A DNA stretch of 64,000 nt, taken from Pseudomonas taiwanensis. Lineage in GTDB: Bacteria > Pseudomonadota > Gammaproteobacteria > Pseudomonadales > Pseudomonadaceae. The translations under genes and the position numbers were made by a program. The stretch spans positions 372,001 through 436,000 of the forward strand of contig NZ_QJRF01000069.1 in NCBI RefSeq assembly GCF_013393345.1. Reading direction: 5' to 3'. The notes under the pieces were generated by a model that saw nothing but the letters and a program-made list of their open reading frames with translations, searched no databases and had not been told where the DNA came from. The stretch's first letter is position 1. The number at the start of each line of letters is the position of its first letter. Positions 45,321-54,080 of the stretch are shown here, piece by piece.

Positions 45321-46739
45321 TCAGGCGGCGCTTGAGATATAGGGCTTCCAGTTTTCCGGAATATGTTCCAGGCGTGGGTAATCCAGTCCGGCGAACTGCG
45401 GTTCGCTGAGCATGAACGGCGTGTGCCGCTGCTCGATCGGCAGGCCACGCAGTTCGGGTAGCCAGAGACTGACGTAGGCGGCATCCGGGTCGTACTGCCG
45501 GGCCTGGCGCAGCGCATTGAAGGCCCGCGCGCGACGCGGGTCGCTGGCCACGCCGGCGAGGTAGGCCCAGTTGCCCCAGTTGCTCGCCGGGTCGTAATCC
45601 AGCAAGTGTTCTTCGAACCAGGCCGCACCGTAGCGCCAGTCCTGCTCCAGATCGTTGACCAGGTAAGCCGCCACCACCTGCCGGCCGCGGCTGGACATCC
45701 AGCCGGTCATCATCAGCTCGCGCATGTTGGCGTCCACCAGCGGCATGCCGGTGCGACCGTTGCACCAGCGCAGGTAGCGCTCGTCGAGATTGCTCGGCGC
45801 CCGGGCGGTGGCCTTCAGCCCGTCTGCGCGGAACAGGGCACTGCCGAAGCGCAGCAGCGTCCAGCGGAAGAATTCGCGCCAGAGCAATTCCATCCACAAC
45901 TGCTGGGTCGACTCACTGCGGCCATGCTGCGCTTCCAGGCGGTGCAGTTCGGCAGCCACCCGGCGTGGCGACAGACTGCCATTGGCCAGCCAGGGCGACA
46001 GCTTGGATGAGTATTCGCTGCCGATCATGCCGTTGCGGGTTTCCTGATACTGGTGCACACCCCGGGATTCCCAGAGATAGTCGCGCAGCCGCGCTTGCGC
46101 GGCAGGCTCGCCGCCGGCGAAAGGGAATGCGGTGGCCGGCGTCCCCAGCGGCTCGCCCAACCCCAGGCGGGACAGCGTCGGCAGCGGCTCCATCAGGCTC
46201 AACGCGCCGCTGGGCAACGGCGGCAGCGTGTGCGGAATGGGACGCGGCTGGAAGACGTAGAGGCGCTCATCCATCAGGTCGCGGAACTTATTGAAGACCG
46301 AAGGCAGCTCGATCAGTGGCCGCGGCAGTTCTTCCTCGCGCAGCAGATTGTTCCCCGGCAGCGCAGTGAACGGCACGCCCAGGGCATGACGGACGCGGCG
46401 CATCTCATCGAGCTCGAAGGGCGCCATTTCATCCAGGGTGAGGACTTCGTCCAGGCCCAGGTGGTCCACCAGGGTGGGAATCACCAGTTCCGCATGGCCC
46501 TGCACCACCAGGAGCCGTGAGCCGTGCTGGCGCAGGCCGGAATCCAGAGCTGCCAGGCTCTCCAGGAGAAAGCGCGCGCGATGCACCCCCAGACGGCGCG
46601 GGCCCAAAGGCGAGGGACGGAGCAGTGCAGGGTCGAAGACGTACAGGGGCAACAGACGGTCTGCCTGGAGCGCGGCCTGGAGCGCCGGGTGGTCATCGAG
46701 CCTGAGATCCTGCTTGAACCAGAGCAGCGCGCGGCGCAT
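45321..46739 (-). CDS. DASH-family cryptochrome / photolyase
   Basis: 472 residues: N-terminal antenna-binding Rossmann domain (ALLWFKQDLRLDDHPAL) and C-terminal FAD domain. SNWGNWAYLAGVASDPR close to the C-terminus is typical of the CRY-DASH subgroup rather than class I photolyases. WMELLWREFFRW and WCNGRTGMPLVDANMREL are FAD-binding/DNA-contact blocks. CRY-DASH proteins repair pyrimidine dimers, at least in single-stranded DNA, using blue light. It is convergent with dgcH with only 5 bp between them. Confidence 0.9.
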   Translation of the reverse strand: MRRALLWFKQDLRLDDHPALQAALQADRLLPLYVFDPALLRPSPLGPRRLGVHRARFLLESLAALDSGLRQHGSRLLVVQGHAELVIPTLVDHLGLDEVLTLDEMAPFELDEMRRVRHALGVPFTALPGNNLLREEELPRPLIELPSVFNKFRDLMDERLYVFQPRPIPHTLPPLPSGALSLMEPLPTLSRLGLGEPLGTPATAFPFAGGEPAAQARLRDYLWESRGVHQYQETRNGMIGSEYSSKLSPWLANGSLSPRRVAAELHRLEAQHGRSESTQQLWMELLWREFFRWTLLRFGSALFRADGLKATARAPSNLDERYLRWCNGRTGMPLVDANMRELMMTGWMSSRGRQVVAAYLVNDLEQDWRYGAAWFEEHLLDYDPASNWGNWAYLAGVASDPRRARAFNALRQARQYDPDAAYVSLWLPELRGLPIEQRHTPFMLSEPQFAGLDYPRLEHIPENWKPYISSAA

Positions 46740-46858
46740 GGCGGTCTTCCTCGGCGGGGATTTCCCTTATCTACAACATTACCTGCGGCAACCATTTCCA
46801 CCTCGCCGTTCATCCCGGCCTGTAGGCCCCATGTCCGATAACCGCAGTGGCATTCGGC

Positions 46859-46864
46859 TATAAT
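46859..46864 (+). promoter_or_regulatory. Candidate -10 upstream of the marC-like gene
   Basis: TATAAT in GGCTATAATCCGCGCCC, 135 bp before the marC-like start and divergent from the photolyase gene. No good -35. The rest of the 260-bp gap (46740-46999) holds no gene. Confidence 0.45.
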
Positions 46865-46999
46865 CCGCGCCCTTTTTCTTCCGGGGCCTGTGTCCGGAGA
46901 AGATTTCGCAACAGCTTCACTACCCGCCCCGGGGACTGCGCGCAGACGCCGGCGCAACCGCCCATTACACTTCTGCCCATTGGTTGAGGGGAGCCCCCC

Positions 47000-47593
47000 A
47001 TGGAAATCCTAGGCATTGCCGTCCTGATCTTTCTGGTCACCGACCCCTTCGGCAACATCGCCATCTTCATTGCCGCACTCAAGGGTGTGGCCCCCGAGCG
47101 CCGTCTGCGGGTGGCCCTGCGCGAACTGTTGTTCGCGCTGGCCCTGCTGATGCTGTTCCTCACCTTCGGCGACAAGATCCTCAGTGGCCTCGGCCTTTCC
47201 CGCGAGTCCATCGCCATCGCCGGCGGCATCATCCTGTTCATCATCGCGCTGCGCCTGATCTTCCCGCGTCCCGAAGGGGTGCTCGGCGACCTGCCCGGCG
47301 GCGAGCCGATGCTGGTGCCGTTGGCGACGCCGGCGGTGGCCGGCCCGTCGGCCCTCGCCGTATTGATGACCTTGCGCAACACCCACGAGGGCGCGCTCTG
47401 GGAACTCTATGTCGCCGTCCTGCTGGCCTGGGCCTGCACCGCCCTGATCCTGCTGCAGGCGGCCTTCCTGCAACGCTTTCTCGGTGACCGTGGCCTGATG
47501 GCCGTGGAACGCCTGACCGGCATGCTGCTGATCATGCTCAGCGTCGACATGCTGCTCGACAACCTGCAAAGCATCCTTCACCTGACTCCATGA
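47000..47593 (+). CDS. MarC-family inner-membrane protein
   Basis: 197 residues with six predicted membrane helices. VTDPFGNIAIFIAALKG and VPLATPAVAGPSA are MarC/YhgN family blocks. GAGGGGAG precedes ATG 47000. MarC proteins are integral membrane proteins of unknown transport role. The stop overlaps the start of the amidase gene (ATGA). Confidence 0.9.
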   Translation: MEILGIAVLIFLVTDPFGNIAIFIAALKGVAPERRLRVALRELLFALALLMLFLTFGDKILSGLGLSRESIAIAGGIILFIIALRLIFPRPEGVLGDLPGGEPMLVPLATPAVAGPSALAVLMTLRNTHEGALWELYVAVLLAWACTALILLQAAFLQRFLGDRGLMAVERLTGMLLIMLSVDMLLDNLQSILHLTP

Positions 47594-48384
47594 AAACCTT
47601 TTTCCTGAGCCTCGCCCTGCTACTGCTCGGTGGCTGCGCCGGCGGGCTGAGCATCGATGACAGCCACACCTCCGTGAGCCAGAGCAGCCGTGTGCAGTAC
47701 GTGGTGCTGCACTACACCTCCACCAACATGGAGAACTCCCTGCGCCTGCTGACCCGTGACGGCGTCAGCAGCCACTACCTGATCGGCGACCGACCGGCGA
47801 AGGTCTATCGCCTGGTGGATGAGAATCGCCGCGCCTGGCATGCGGGCGAGAGTGAATGGCAGGGGCGTACCTGGTTGAATGCCAGCACCATCGGCATCGA
47901 ACTGGTCAACGACGGCTACCGCGATACGCCGGCCGGGCGCGTCTACCAACCCTTCAGCGACGAGCAGATCGATGCGCTCATCCTGCTGCTGAAGGACATC
48001 GTGCAGCGGCACAACCTGCCCGAGGGCAGCATCATCGGCCACAGCGACATCGCGCCCCAGCGCAAGGTCGATCCGGGCCCGCTGTTCCCCTGGAAGCGCC
48101 TGGCCGACGCGGGCCTGCTGCCCTGGCCGGACGCCCGTGCGGTGGCCCGTGAACAGTCGCGCTTTGCCACGGCCCTGCCTACCATCGGCTGGTTCCAGCA
48201 ACAGCTCATTCGCCAGGGTTACAGCACGCCGCAGACTGGCGTGCTGGACAAGGAAACCCGCAATGTCATCGCCGCCTTCCAGATGAAGTATCGCCAGCGC
48301 CTCTTCGACGGCCAGCCGGACGCCGAGACCGCCGCCCTGCTGCTCGTGCTCAATGGGATGCGGCAAGGGGCGAATTCATTGTAG
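47590..48384 (+). CDS. ampDh2: N-acetylmuramoyl-L-alanine amidase lipoprotein (AmpDh2-like)
   Basis: 264 residues. Lipobox LLGGCAGG, then an Amidase_2 domain with zinc ligand histidines in VVLHYTSTN, RRAWHAGESEW and GHSDIAPQRKVDPGP, and a C-terminal peptidoglycan-binding segment (about residues 200-260). It cleaves the amide between MurNAc and the stem peptide in the periplasm; AmpDh2 influences AmpC beta-lactamase induction in P. aeruginosa. Translationally coupled to marC. Its stop TAG (48382-48384) lies inside the first bases of a REP element. Confidence 0.92.
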   Translation: MKTFFLSLALLLLGGCAGGLSIDDSHTSVSQSSRVQYVVLHYTSTNMENSLRLLTRDGVSSHYLIGDRPAKVYRLVDENRRAWHAGESEWQGRTWLNASTIGIELVNDGYRDTPAGRVYQPFSDEQIDALILLLKDIVQRHNLPEGSIIGHSDIAPQRKVDPGPLFPWKRLADAGLLPWPDARAVAREQSRFATALPTIGWFQQQLIRQGYSTPQTGVLDKETRNVIAAFQMKYRQRLFDGQPDAETAALLLVLNGMRQGANSL

Positions 48385-48494
48385 GAGCGAGCTTGCTCGC
48401 GAAGAGATCCTGCCCGGGCCGTTCGCGAGCAAGCTCGCTCCTACAGAAAAACCGGGAAGCGGTTTACCGAATTCGAATGAATTCGCTCCCACAG
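48367..48494. repeat. Composite repeat: family A REP nested in a family B element
   Basis: Family A palindrome GTAGGAGCGAGCTTGCTCGC to its mirror ends at 48381-48444. It is flanked on the left by GGGGCGAATTCATT (48367-48380) and on the right by GAATGAATTCGCTCCCACAG (48475-48494), which are the two ends of a family B element. The A unit appears to have inserted into B. Confidence 0.85.
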
Positions 48495-48522
48495 GTCCCG
48501 GTCGGCAATAGCTAGGCTGGGA

Positions 48523-50298
48523 TCACACCGGCAACGTCATATAGAACTGCGCACCATGGCCAGGGCGTGAATAGAGGCCGATGCGCCCGCCATGCAGTTG
48601 CACGATCTCCTTGCACAGCGCCAGGCCGAGGCCGGCTCCGCCCATACGATGGCCAACCTGCACGAACGGCTCGAAGATTCGCGATTGCTGGCTGTAGGGC
48701 ACGCCCTCGCCATCATCGGCCACGCTCACCAGCACCCGTTCGCCGTGGCGCCTGGCCTGCAGGCGGATATGCCCCCCGTTGGGACTGTGGCGGAGCGCAT
48801 TCCCCACCAGGTTGTCCAGCACACGCTCGATCTGCAGGCGATCGAGATTCATCCGAGGCAACGGCGGATGCAGGTCCAGTTCGATTTCGATACCGTGTTC
48901 GCTGGCTTGCGGCTCGAAGCGCTGGCGCAGCGCGGCCAGCAGCTCTTGAATGTCGCAGGACACGCGTTCCAGCACCTGCACGCCGCTCTGGTAGCGGGAG
49001 AAGTCCAATAGATCATTAATCAGCCGCACCAGCCGCTGCATTTCCTCATCCACCGTCTTCAGCAGATCCGCCTCCCGGCCATCGGGATCGAAGTGCAGGC
49101 GCTCGTTGAGCAGACCGAACGCCATCTGCATGCCGGTGACTGGCGTGCGCAGCTCATGGGAGGCACGTAACACGAATTCGTTGCGCACCCGTTCGAAGGC
49201 GCGTTCCTCGGTCACATCCCGCAGCACCATCACGCCGCCCTGCAGGCGTTCTTCGTCCAGAACCACCGGGACCAGTCGCCAGCTCAGCAGGCGTTGCTCA
49301 CCGTCGGCGTTTATTTCCAGGTCCTCGGGCGCTTCGTCCAGGGTCTCGCCGCGCAATACCCGCTGCGCCAGCTCGTCCATCTCCGGCCGGCCAAGGGCCT
49401 GCGACAGCGATTGGCCAGGGGTGACTTCGTCCCAGGAAAGCTGTCGCTGCGCCACGGGGTTGGCGTGCTGGATGCGCCCCATGCGATCGAGGATCAGCAA
49501 GCCGTCGTCGATGCTGTTGAGGACCGCGTTCAGGCGCTGCTGCTCGGCCAGCAGGTTATCGACATTGGTTTCCTTGAACATGCGCAACGCGTCGGCCATC
49601 ACGCCAAAGCGACGGATCAGGGTGGATACCTCATTCACCGGCGACAGCGGCAGGGTGACCCGGAAATCGCCCTTGCCCACCTGGTCGGCGGCCCTGGCTA
49701 GAGCGTCGATCGGTTCCGCGAAGCGGCGGGCCATGCTCTGGGCCGTGATGAAACCCACCACCAGCACCGCCAGGCCGAGCACCCCGAGCAGGCTGGCGAC
49801 CAGCAATGCCCGGCTGCGGGCCGCGCCTTCGGCTTCCCCCACCGTCGTCAGCGAATGGCGCTGCAGCTCCACCATGCTGGTGCGCAGGATGTCCAGCGAG
49901 TGACTGAAATCGTTGTCGTCCAGCAGGCTCCAGCGCAAGCTGGCGGGTTGTTGGACGACGTCGAGGAAGACCTTGTAGGACGCGGCGATTCGCTGGAAAT
50001 GCTCGCGCGTCTGCTCGTCCGTCGTCGAGTTCAGACCCTCTTCCAGTGCGGCGAGGAATTTCTGCTGCGAGGCCTGCAAGGCGGGCAGGTCCAGGTCCTT
50101 GCCCATCAGGTTGACCATCTGGTCGCCCAGGTGCTGGCGCATTCGCAGGCTGATATCGATGGTGGCGAAGGCCTGGTTGATCACTCGCTCCTGGGACCCG
50201 GCCATCTGCATCACGCTCACCAGGCCCAACAGCAGGCCCACCAGGGCAACGGTGATCAGCGCGGAGATGCTCAGGAACAGCCGTGTGCGCAATCGCAT
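48523..50298 (-). CDS. kinB: Sensor histidine kinase KinB
   Basis: 591 residues from ATG 50298 (MRLRTRLFLSISALI). Domains: membrane helix about 9-30, periplasmic sensor 31-163, second helix about 164-186, HAMP about 187-245, PAS about 250-365, HisKA with phospho-acceptor His381 (RASHELRTPVTGM), and HATPase (NLVGNALRHSPNGG, ADDGEGVPYS, GGAGLGLAL). It phosphorylates and dephosphorylates AlgB and controls alginate and virulence in P. aeruginosa. It starts 13 bp after algB. Confidence 0.94.
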   Translation of the reverse strand: MRLRTRLFLSISALITVALVGLLLGLVSVMQMAGSQERVINQAFATIDISLRMRQHLGDQMVNLMGKDLDLPALQASQQKFLAALEEGLNSTTDEQTREHFQRIAASYKVFLDVVQQPASLRWSLLDDNDFSHSLDILRTSMVELQRHSLTTVGEAEGAARSRALLVASLLGVLGLAVLVVGFITAQSMARRFAEPIDALARAADQVGKGDFRVTLPLSPVNEVSTLIRRFGVMADALRMFKETNVDNLLAEQQRLNAVLNSIDDGLLILDRMGRIQHANPVAQRQLSWDEVTPGQSLSQALGRPEMDELAQRVLRGETLDEAPEDLEINADGEQRLLSWRLVPVVLDEERLQGGVMVLRDVTEERAFERVRNEFVLRASHELRTPVTGMQMAFGLLNERLHFDPDGREADLLKTVDEEMQRLVRLINDLLDFSRYQSGVQVLERVSCDIQELLAALRQRFEPQASEHGIEIELDLHPPLPRMNLDRLQIERVLDNLVGNALRHSPNGGHIRLQARRHGERVLVSVADDGEGVPYSQQSRIFEPFVQVGHRMGGAGLGLALCKEIVQLHGGRIGLYSRPGHGAQFYMTLPV

Positions 50299-50311
50299 GG
50301 CGGCGGCCCCT

Positions 50312-51658
50312 TCAGAGGCCGTAGAGCTTGCGTTTGCGATACAGGGTCGAGGCATCGATACCGAGTGTACGGGCGGCCTGGTCGAGCGTCTCGCTGCTGG
50401 CCAGAACGCCGGCGATATGGGCGCGCTCCAGGTCTTCCAGACTCAGCGGCCCCCCTACCCGGGGCGAGTTGGCGGTGGGTGTGTCGCCCAGCCCGAGGTG
50501 GTTGACCTCGACCCGCTCCTGGTTGCAGATGATGCTGGCGCGCTCGATCACATTGCGCAGTTCGCGCACGTTGCCCGGCCAGCGATAACTGAGTAGCGCC
50601 GCTGTCGCTTCATCGCTGAAGGCCCGCGCCGGGCGCACATAGTCGCTGACGAAGCGTGCAAGGAAGCGCTCGGCGAGGTCGAGGATGTCCTCGTGGCGCT
50701 CGCGCAGGGGCGGCAGGCTCAGGGCGATCACGTTGATGCGATAGAGCAGGTCCTCGCGGAAGCGGCCTTCGCGAACCATCTCGTCCAGATCGAGGTTGGT
50801 GGCCGCGAGGATGCGCACATCGGCCCGGCGAGTCACCGGGTCGCCCACCCGTTCGTACTCCTTGTCCTGGATGAAACGCAGCAGCTTGGGCTGCAGGCTC
50901 AGGGGGAAATCACCGATCTCGTCGAGGAACAACGTCCCGCCATCGGCCTGGCTCACCCGGCCCAAGGTACTTTCGTTGGCACCGGTGAAGGCGCCCCGAT
51001 TGTGTCCGAACAGCTCGCTTTCCATCAGGTCGGCGGAAAGGGAAGGACAATTGATGGTGACGACGGCCTTCTTCGCGCGTTTGCTCCAGCCATGGATGGC
51101 GCGAGCCAGTTCGCCCTTGCCCGTGCCCGATTCGCCAAGGATGAGAATGTTGGCGTCGGTGGCCGCGACTTGTCGCGCCGTTTCCAGCACGGCCATCATC
51201 GCCGGGCTCTGGGAAAACAATCCGTCGCCCGCACGGCGTACTTCACCTTCCAGGGCCTCCAGGCGTGCAGTCAGCTGTCGTAGCTCCAGCTGCTTCGCTG
51301 CGGCCATGCGCAACTGGTCCGGGCTGCAGGGTTTGACCAGGTAGTCGGCCGCGCCGGATTGCATCGCATCCACCGCCGTATCGACCGCCGAGTGTGCGGT
51401 GACGATCACCACGCGCATCCATGGCGCCTGCACCCGCATGAGGGCCAGCACGTCCAGGCCGTTGTCCTCGCCCAGGCGCAGGTCGAGGAAACACAAGTCG
51501 AAGACCTGTCGCTGCAGGATCGCCTCCGCCTGCGCTGCATTCGTTGCCGTGGCGACGCTGTAGCCTTCGTCTTCAAGGCAGTAACGAAAGGTTCTGAGGA
51601 TGGCGGCTTCGTCATCCACCAGCAGGATTCGTCCCTGGTTCTCGGTTACCTGTTCCAT
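50312..51658 (-). CDS. algB: NtrC-family response regulator AlgB
   Basis: 448 residues from ATG 51658. The receiver domain has the phospho-acceptor Asp59 (LCFLDLRLG). The AAA+ domain has Walker [10 protein letters not shown] and GAFTGA ([11 protein letters not shown]), the loop that contacts sigma-54. The C-terminal helix-turn-helix is [24 protein letters not shown]. AlgB activates alginate synthesis genes and is the partner of KinB. Confidence 0.95.
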   Translation of the reverse strand: MEQVTENQGRILLVDDEAAILRTFRYCLEDEGYSVATATNAAQAEAILQRQVFDLCFLDLRLGEDNGLDVLALMRVQAPWMRVVIVTAHSAVDTAVDAMQSGAADYLVKPCSPDQLRMAAAKQLELRQLTARLEALEGEVRRAGDGLFSQSPAMMAVLETARQVAATDANILILGESGTGKGELARAIHGWSKRAKKAVVTINCPSLSADLMESELFGHNRGAFTGANESTLGRVSQADGGTLFLDEIGDFPLSLQPKLLRFIQDKEYERVGDPVTRRADVRILAATNLDLDEMVREGRFREDLLYRINVIALSLPPLRERHEDILDLAERFLARFVSDYVRPARAFSDEATAALLSYRWPGNVRELRNVIERASIICNQERVEVNHLGLGDTPTANSPRVGGPLSLEDLERAHIAGVLASSETLDQAARTLGIDASTLYRKRKLYGL

Positions 51659-51704
51659 GCTCTCACTCCATTTCCGAGTCATAGAAAGTTAGTCCAAGAA
51701 TTGT

Positions 51705-51749
51705 CGTGCAAGTTGCACGTGTTTTTCCTACAGGCATTGCAGCATGCAA
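51705..51749. promoter_or_regulatory. Paired palindromes, candidate activator sites
   Basis: CGTGCAA-G-TTGCACG (51705-51719) and TTGCA-GCA-TGCAA (51737-51749), both perfect inverted repeats built from TGCAA/TTGCA, centred about 31 bp (three helical turns) apart and 70-110 bp before the sigma-54 -24 element. This is the normal place for an NtrC-family enhancer. Confidence 0.6.
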
Positions 51750-51815
51750 GTGTAGGAAGCTCGGGTGGAAACGCTAACAGGTTGATTAGCAAGAGAATCT
51801 CTTCCTGGATGAGGC

Positions 51816-51830
51816 TGGCACAGCCCTTGC
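51816..51830 (+). promoter_or_regulatory. Sigma-54 (RpoN) promoter
   Basis: TGGCAC-AGCCC-TTGC matches the -24/-12 consensus TGGCAC-N5-TTGC exactly, facing the DUF1328/Ivy-like genes. The start should be near 51842. Confidence 0.8.
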
Positions 51831-52105
51831 GATAGTCCCGATACCTGAAGATGCATTGGCCTTTTTACCTCTTGTGACCCGTGCACCCTTCAGGAGGACT
51901 CTGCCTGGGACAAGGAGGTTCCGGGCCTTTTATCAGCATGCAATTTGCCCGAGGAGCAGATCCGGACCGTGCAAAGTGCCTGCAAGAGTCCTTGGGACGC
52001 TGAAATAACCCATTGAATGGTTGAAGGTTTTCGAAGGGCCGCGGATGGCGCGAGCCATGCATCCGAGTCACGAGGCCACAAATCCACCCGAGGGAGGATT
52101 CGAGG

Positions 52106-52345
52106 ATGAAAGGTTTCCAGTGGTTATCGTCCAGATGGTTGATGGCCCTTCTGATCGGATTGGCCGTGGTGCTAGGCATGTTCGTCGAGCATCACCTGCG
52201 CGAACGGGTCCAGCCTGCGCCCATACAGGTTCCAGCTGCGGAACAAAGCAGCCGCCCGGCGCCGATTCGCGCCGATGGGCCGCTGCATGAAGTGAGTCAG
52301 CCAATGTGGACCGAATCCCGCGCTCAGCCGCGCTGGGTCTTCTGA
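52106..52345 (+). CDS. Small single-pass membrane protein, hypothetical
   Basis: 79 residues with one membrane helix (WLMALLIGLAVVLGMFVEHHL) and a Pro/Arg-rich tail. Ribosome site GAGGA (52098-52102) precedes ATG 52106. It is first in a run of four small same-strand genes ending with an Ivy-like gene. No family recognised. Confidence 0.65.
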   Translation: MKGFQWLSSRWLMALLIGLAVVLGMFVEHHLRERVQPAPIQVPAAEQSSRPAPIRADGPLHEVSQPMWTESRAQPRWVF

Positions 52346-52361
52346 TCTGGGAGGCATCGTG

Positions 52362-52532
52362 ATGTGGAGCCTTGCCCTCGCCCTGACTACCGCGCTGTGT
52401 TGCATCGCCATGTTGCGCAGCGTTCGCCAACAGTGTGCAACACCCACCGACGCTGCGTCCTGCGTCGTGCCGGTGGTTCTTGCGCAATTGCGCAGACAAC
52501 ACCGAAGCCACAAAGGAGAAAGACCATGCTGA
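52362..52532 (+). CDS. Possible 56-residue membrane peptide
   Basis: ATG 52362 follows GGGAGG (52350-52355) at good spacing and opens a frame with a hydrophobic start ([20 protein letters not shown]) and a basic Cys-containing tail. It ends 7 bp inside the DUF1328 gene, so coupling is possible. There is no family match from memory; the start signal and position are the only support. Confidence 0.45.
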   Translation: MWSLALALTTALCCIAMLRSVRQQCATPTDAASCVVPVVLAQLRRQHRSHKGERPC

Positions 52533-52687
52533 GTTGGGCACTTACTTTCCTGGTCATCGCAATCGTCGCCGCCGTGCTTGGTTTCGGCGGTATTGCCGGG
52601 ACCGCCGCGGGTATCGCGAAGATACTGTTCGTCGTCTTCCTGGTGCTGTTCGTGGTGTCCTTCATCATGGGCCGGCGAGCCCCTTGA
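52526..52687 (+). CDS. DUF1328 small inner-membrane protein
   Basis: 53 residues, [20 protein letters not shown] then [20 protein letters not shown] and a short RRAP tail: the DUF1328 (YtjA-like) family, two membrane segments. AAGGAGAAAGACC precedes ATG 52526. Such proteins are often induced by envelope or osmotic stress. Position matches PA5482 in P. aeruginosa. Confidence 0.88.
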   Translation: MLSWALTFLVIAIVAAVLGFGGIAGTAAGIAKILFVVFLVLFVVSFIMGRRAP

Positions 52688-52696
52688 GGAGGTTTC

Positions 52697-53161
52697 ATGG
52701 ACAACTCGATCAAGGCGGTTGCCGCCTTGTTCCTGGGGCTGGCCAGCGCTCAAGCGCTGGCCGCCGACACGGATGCGCAGCACCGACTCAACGAACTGCT
52801 CGGCAGCGACCCTGAGTATCAGGACACCTGGCAGGAGTTGGTGCGAGACGAAAGCCGGCTGCCCGAATGGGTAATGAACCTTTCAGGTACTGCATCGCCA
52901 ATGAAGGCGGTGGAAGACGAGGGCGACAAGTTTCTAGTGGGTGAACTGTGTGAAGCCAACAACTGCTTCAACCAGCGACTCTATGTTGCCTTCAGCTGGA
53001 ACAAGGAAGACGCCTGGGCACTCTATGTGCAGTTGCCGGACGGCTTGCCATCCGACAAGTCGCCCAGTCGACATGCCAGTTACCGCTGGCTCGGCGAGCC
53101 GGACGAAGAAGTCCGACGCATTCTCGACGAGCAATTGAAAGCGGACCCGAACTGGTACTGA
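52697..53161 (+). CDS. Ivy-family (lysozyme inhibitor-like) periplasmic protein
   Basis: 154 residues with signal peptide ending QALA. It matches the Ivy fold: DAQHRLNELLGSDPEYQDTW and WVMNLSGTASPM at the start and a Cys85-Cys90 loop. In inhibitory Ivy proteins that loop reads CKPHDC; here it is CEANNC, so the histidine that enters the lysozyme active site is absent. Lysozyme inhibition is therefore doubtful. Last gene of the small operon, corresponding to PA5481. Confidence 0.85.
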   Translation: MDNSIKAVAALFLGLASAQALAADTDAQHRLNELLGSDPEYQDTWQELVRDESRLPEWVMNLSGTASPMKAVEDEGDKFLVGELCEANNCFNQRLYVAFSWNKEDAWALYVQLPDGLPSDKSPSRHASYRWLGEPDEEVRRILDEQLKADPNWY

Positions 53162-53483
53162 GGACTCGAAGGATCAAGGCCTGGCGACGGGCCGATTGAC
53201 CAAGGGGCCGGGTTGTTCCGCGTCTTCTGGAGCGGCGTGACCCAGGGGCAGAAGGGGTGCCTCCGCAACCCAGCGGGCCAGGTCGGGTGAGCTGCTGCCG
53301 GGAGCTGGAATTACTCCAGCTCCCGGTGGGCAGCGGAGAGTTTCTCATCGGAATGAACGCTTCGGCCTTCTTTTTGTGGGGGCGATTTCAATCGCTATGC
53401 AGGCCGAAGGACTGCTCGACAGGTTCCCAGGGGGCAACCCTGTTGCCCTTCGCGAATGAATTCGCCCCCACAAAGGTCTCGCC
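53162..53483. other. 322-bp intergenic region with hairpin and REP
   Basis: No gene seen. CCGGGAGCTGGA (53298-53309) and TCCAGCTCCCGG (53315-53326) form a perfect 12-bp stem with a 5-base loop but no T-run. A family B REP occupies 53375-53472. The rest (53162-53297) is featureless. Confidence 0.6.
53375..53472. repeat. REP-type palindrome, family B
   Basis: TGTGGGGGCGATTTCAATCG at the left and GCGAATGAATTCGCCCCCAC at the right; inner ATGCAGGCCGAAGGACTGC. The left arm has the same TTTCAATCG variant as 4750-4846. Confidence 0.88.
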
Positions 53484-54080
53484 TCATTTCATCTTGCTTA
53501 CCAATGTCGCCACATGGGCGCCCTGGAATTTCGCCAGGGACAACTCCTTGGCGCTGGGTTGGCGCGAGCCGTCGCTACCGGCCACCGTGGCCGCGCCATA
53601 GGGCGAGCCGCCTCGCAGCTCACTGATATCGCTCAGCTCGGGTGCCGAGTAAGGCAGCCCGGCGAGCAGCATTCCGTGATGCGCCAGCGTGTGCCAGAAC
53701 GAGGTGATGGTGGTTTCCGAGCCGCCGCCGGTACCCGTGGAGGTGAAGACGCTGCCGATCTTGCCGATCAGTGCGCCCTTCACCCAGAGACCGCCAGTCT
53801 GGTCGAGGAAGCTGCGCATCTGTGCGCTCATGTTGCCAAAGCGCGTCGGCGTGCCGAACAGGATCGCATCGTAGTCCGCCAGTTCCTGCGGGGTCGCCAC
53901 GGGTGCGGCCTGGTCCAGCTTCGCGCCGGCTTTACGGGCTACATCCTCGGGCATGGTTTCCGGCACGCGCTTGAGGGTCACTTCCACCCCGGACACGCTA
54001 CGGGCACCTTCGGCGACGGATTCCGCCATGCGTTCGATATGACCGTACATCGAGTAATACAGCACCAGGACCTTCTTCAT
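53484..54080 (-). CDS. wrbA: NAD(P)H:quinone oxidoreductase WrbA
   Basis: 198 residues from ATG 54080. Flavodoxin-like fold: [21 protein letters not shown] binds FMN phosphate; [23 protein letters not shown] and the Gly/Thr-rich [11 protein letters not shown] are WrbA blocks. It reduces quinones by two electrons, guarding against redox cycling. Divergent from gltP with palindromes between. Confidence 0.93.
   Translation of the reverse strand: MKKVLVLYYSMYGHIERMAESVAEGARSVSGVEVTLKRVPETMPEDVARKAGAKLDQAAPVATPQELADYDAILFGTPTRFGNMSAQMRSFLDQTGGLWVKGALIGKIGSVFTSTGTGGGSETTITSFWHTLAHHGMLLAGLPYSAPELSDISELRGGSPYGAATVAGSDGSRQPSAKELSLAKFQGAHVATLVSKMK

Larger units (their letters stand above)
51659..52105. 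promoter_or_regulatory. 447-bp regulatory region between algB and the DUF1328/Ivy-like operon
   Basis: No convincing gene. It contains two TGCAA/TTGCA palindromes (51705-51719 and 51737-51749) and a sigma-54-type promoter (51816-51830), leaving about 260 bases of leader before ORF 52106. The leader holds two GGAGG stretches and could encode a small RNA. No AlgU-type GAACTT was found here. Confidence 0.6.

Noticed and set aside
51880-51999. Small reading frame in the leader upstream of the DUF1328/Ivy-like operon
   Set aside because: The GGAGG sequences are not correctly spaced from its ATG/GTG codons and the peptide has no recognisable character.
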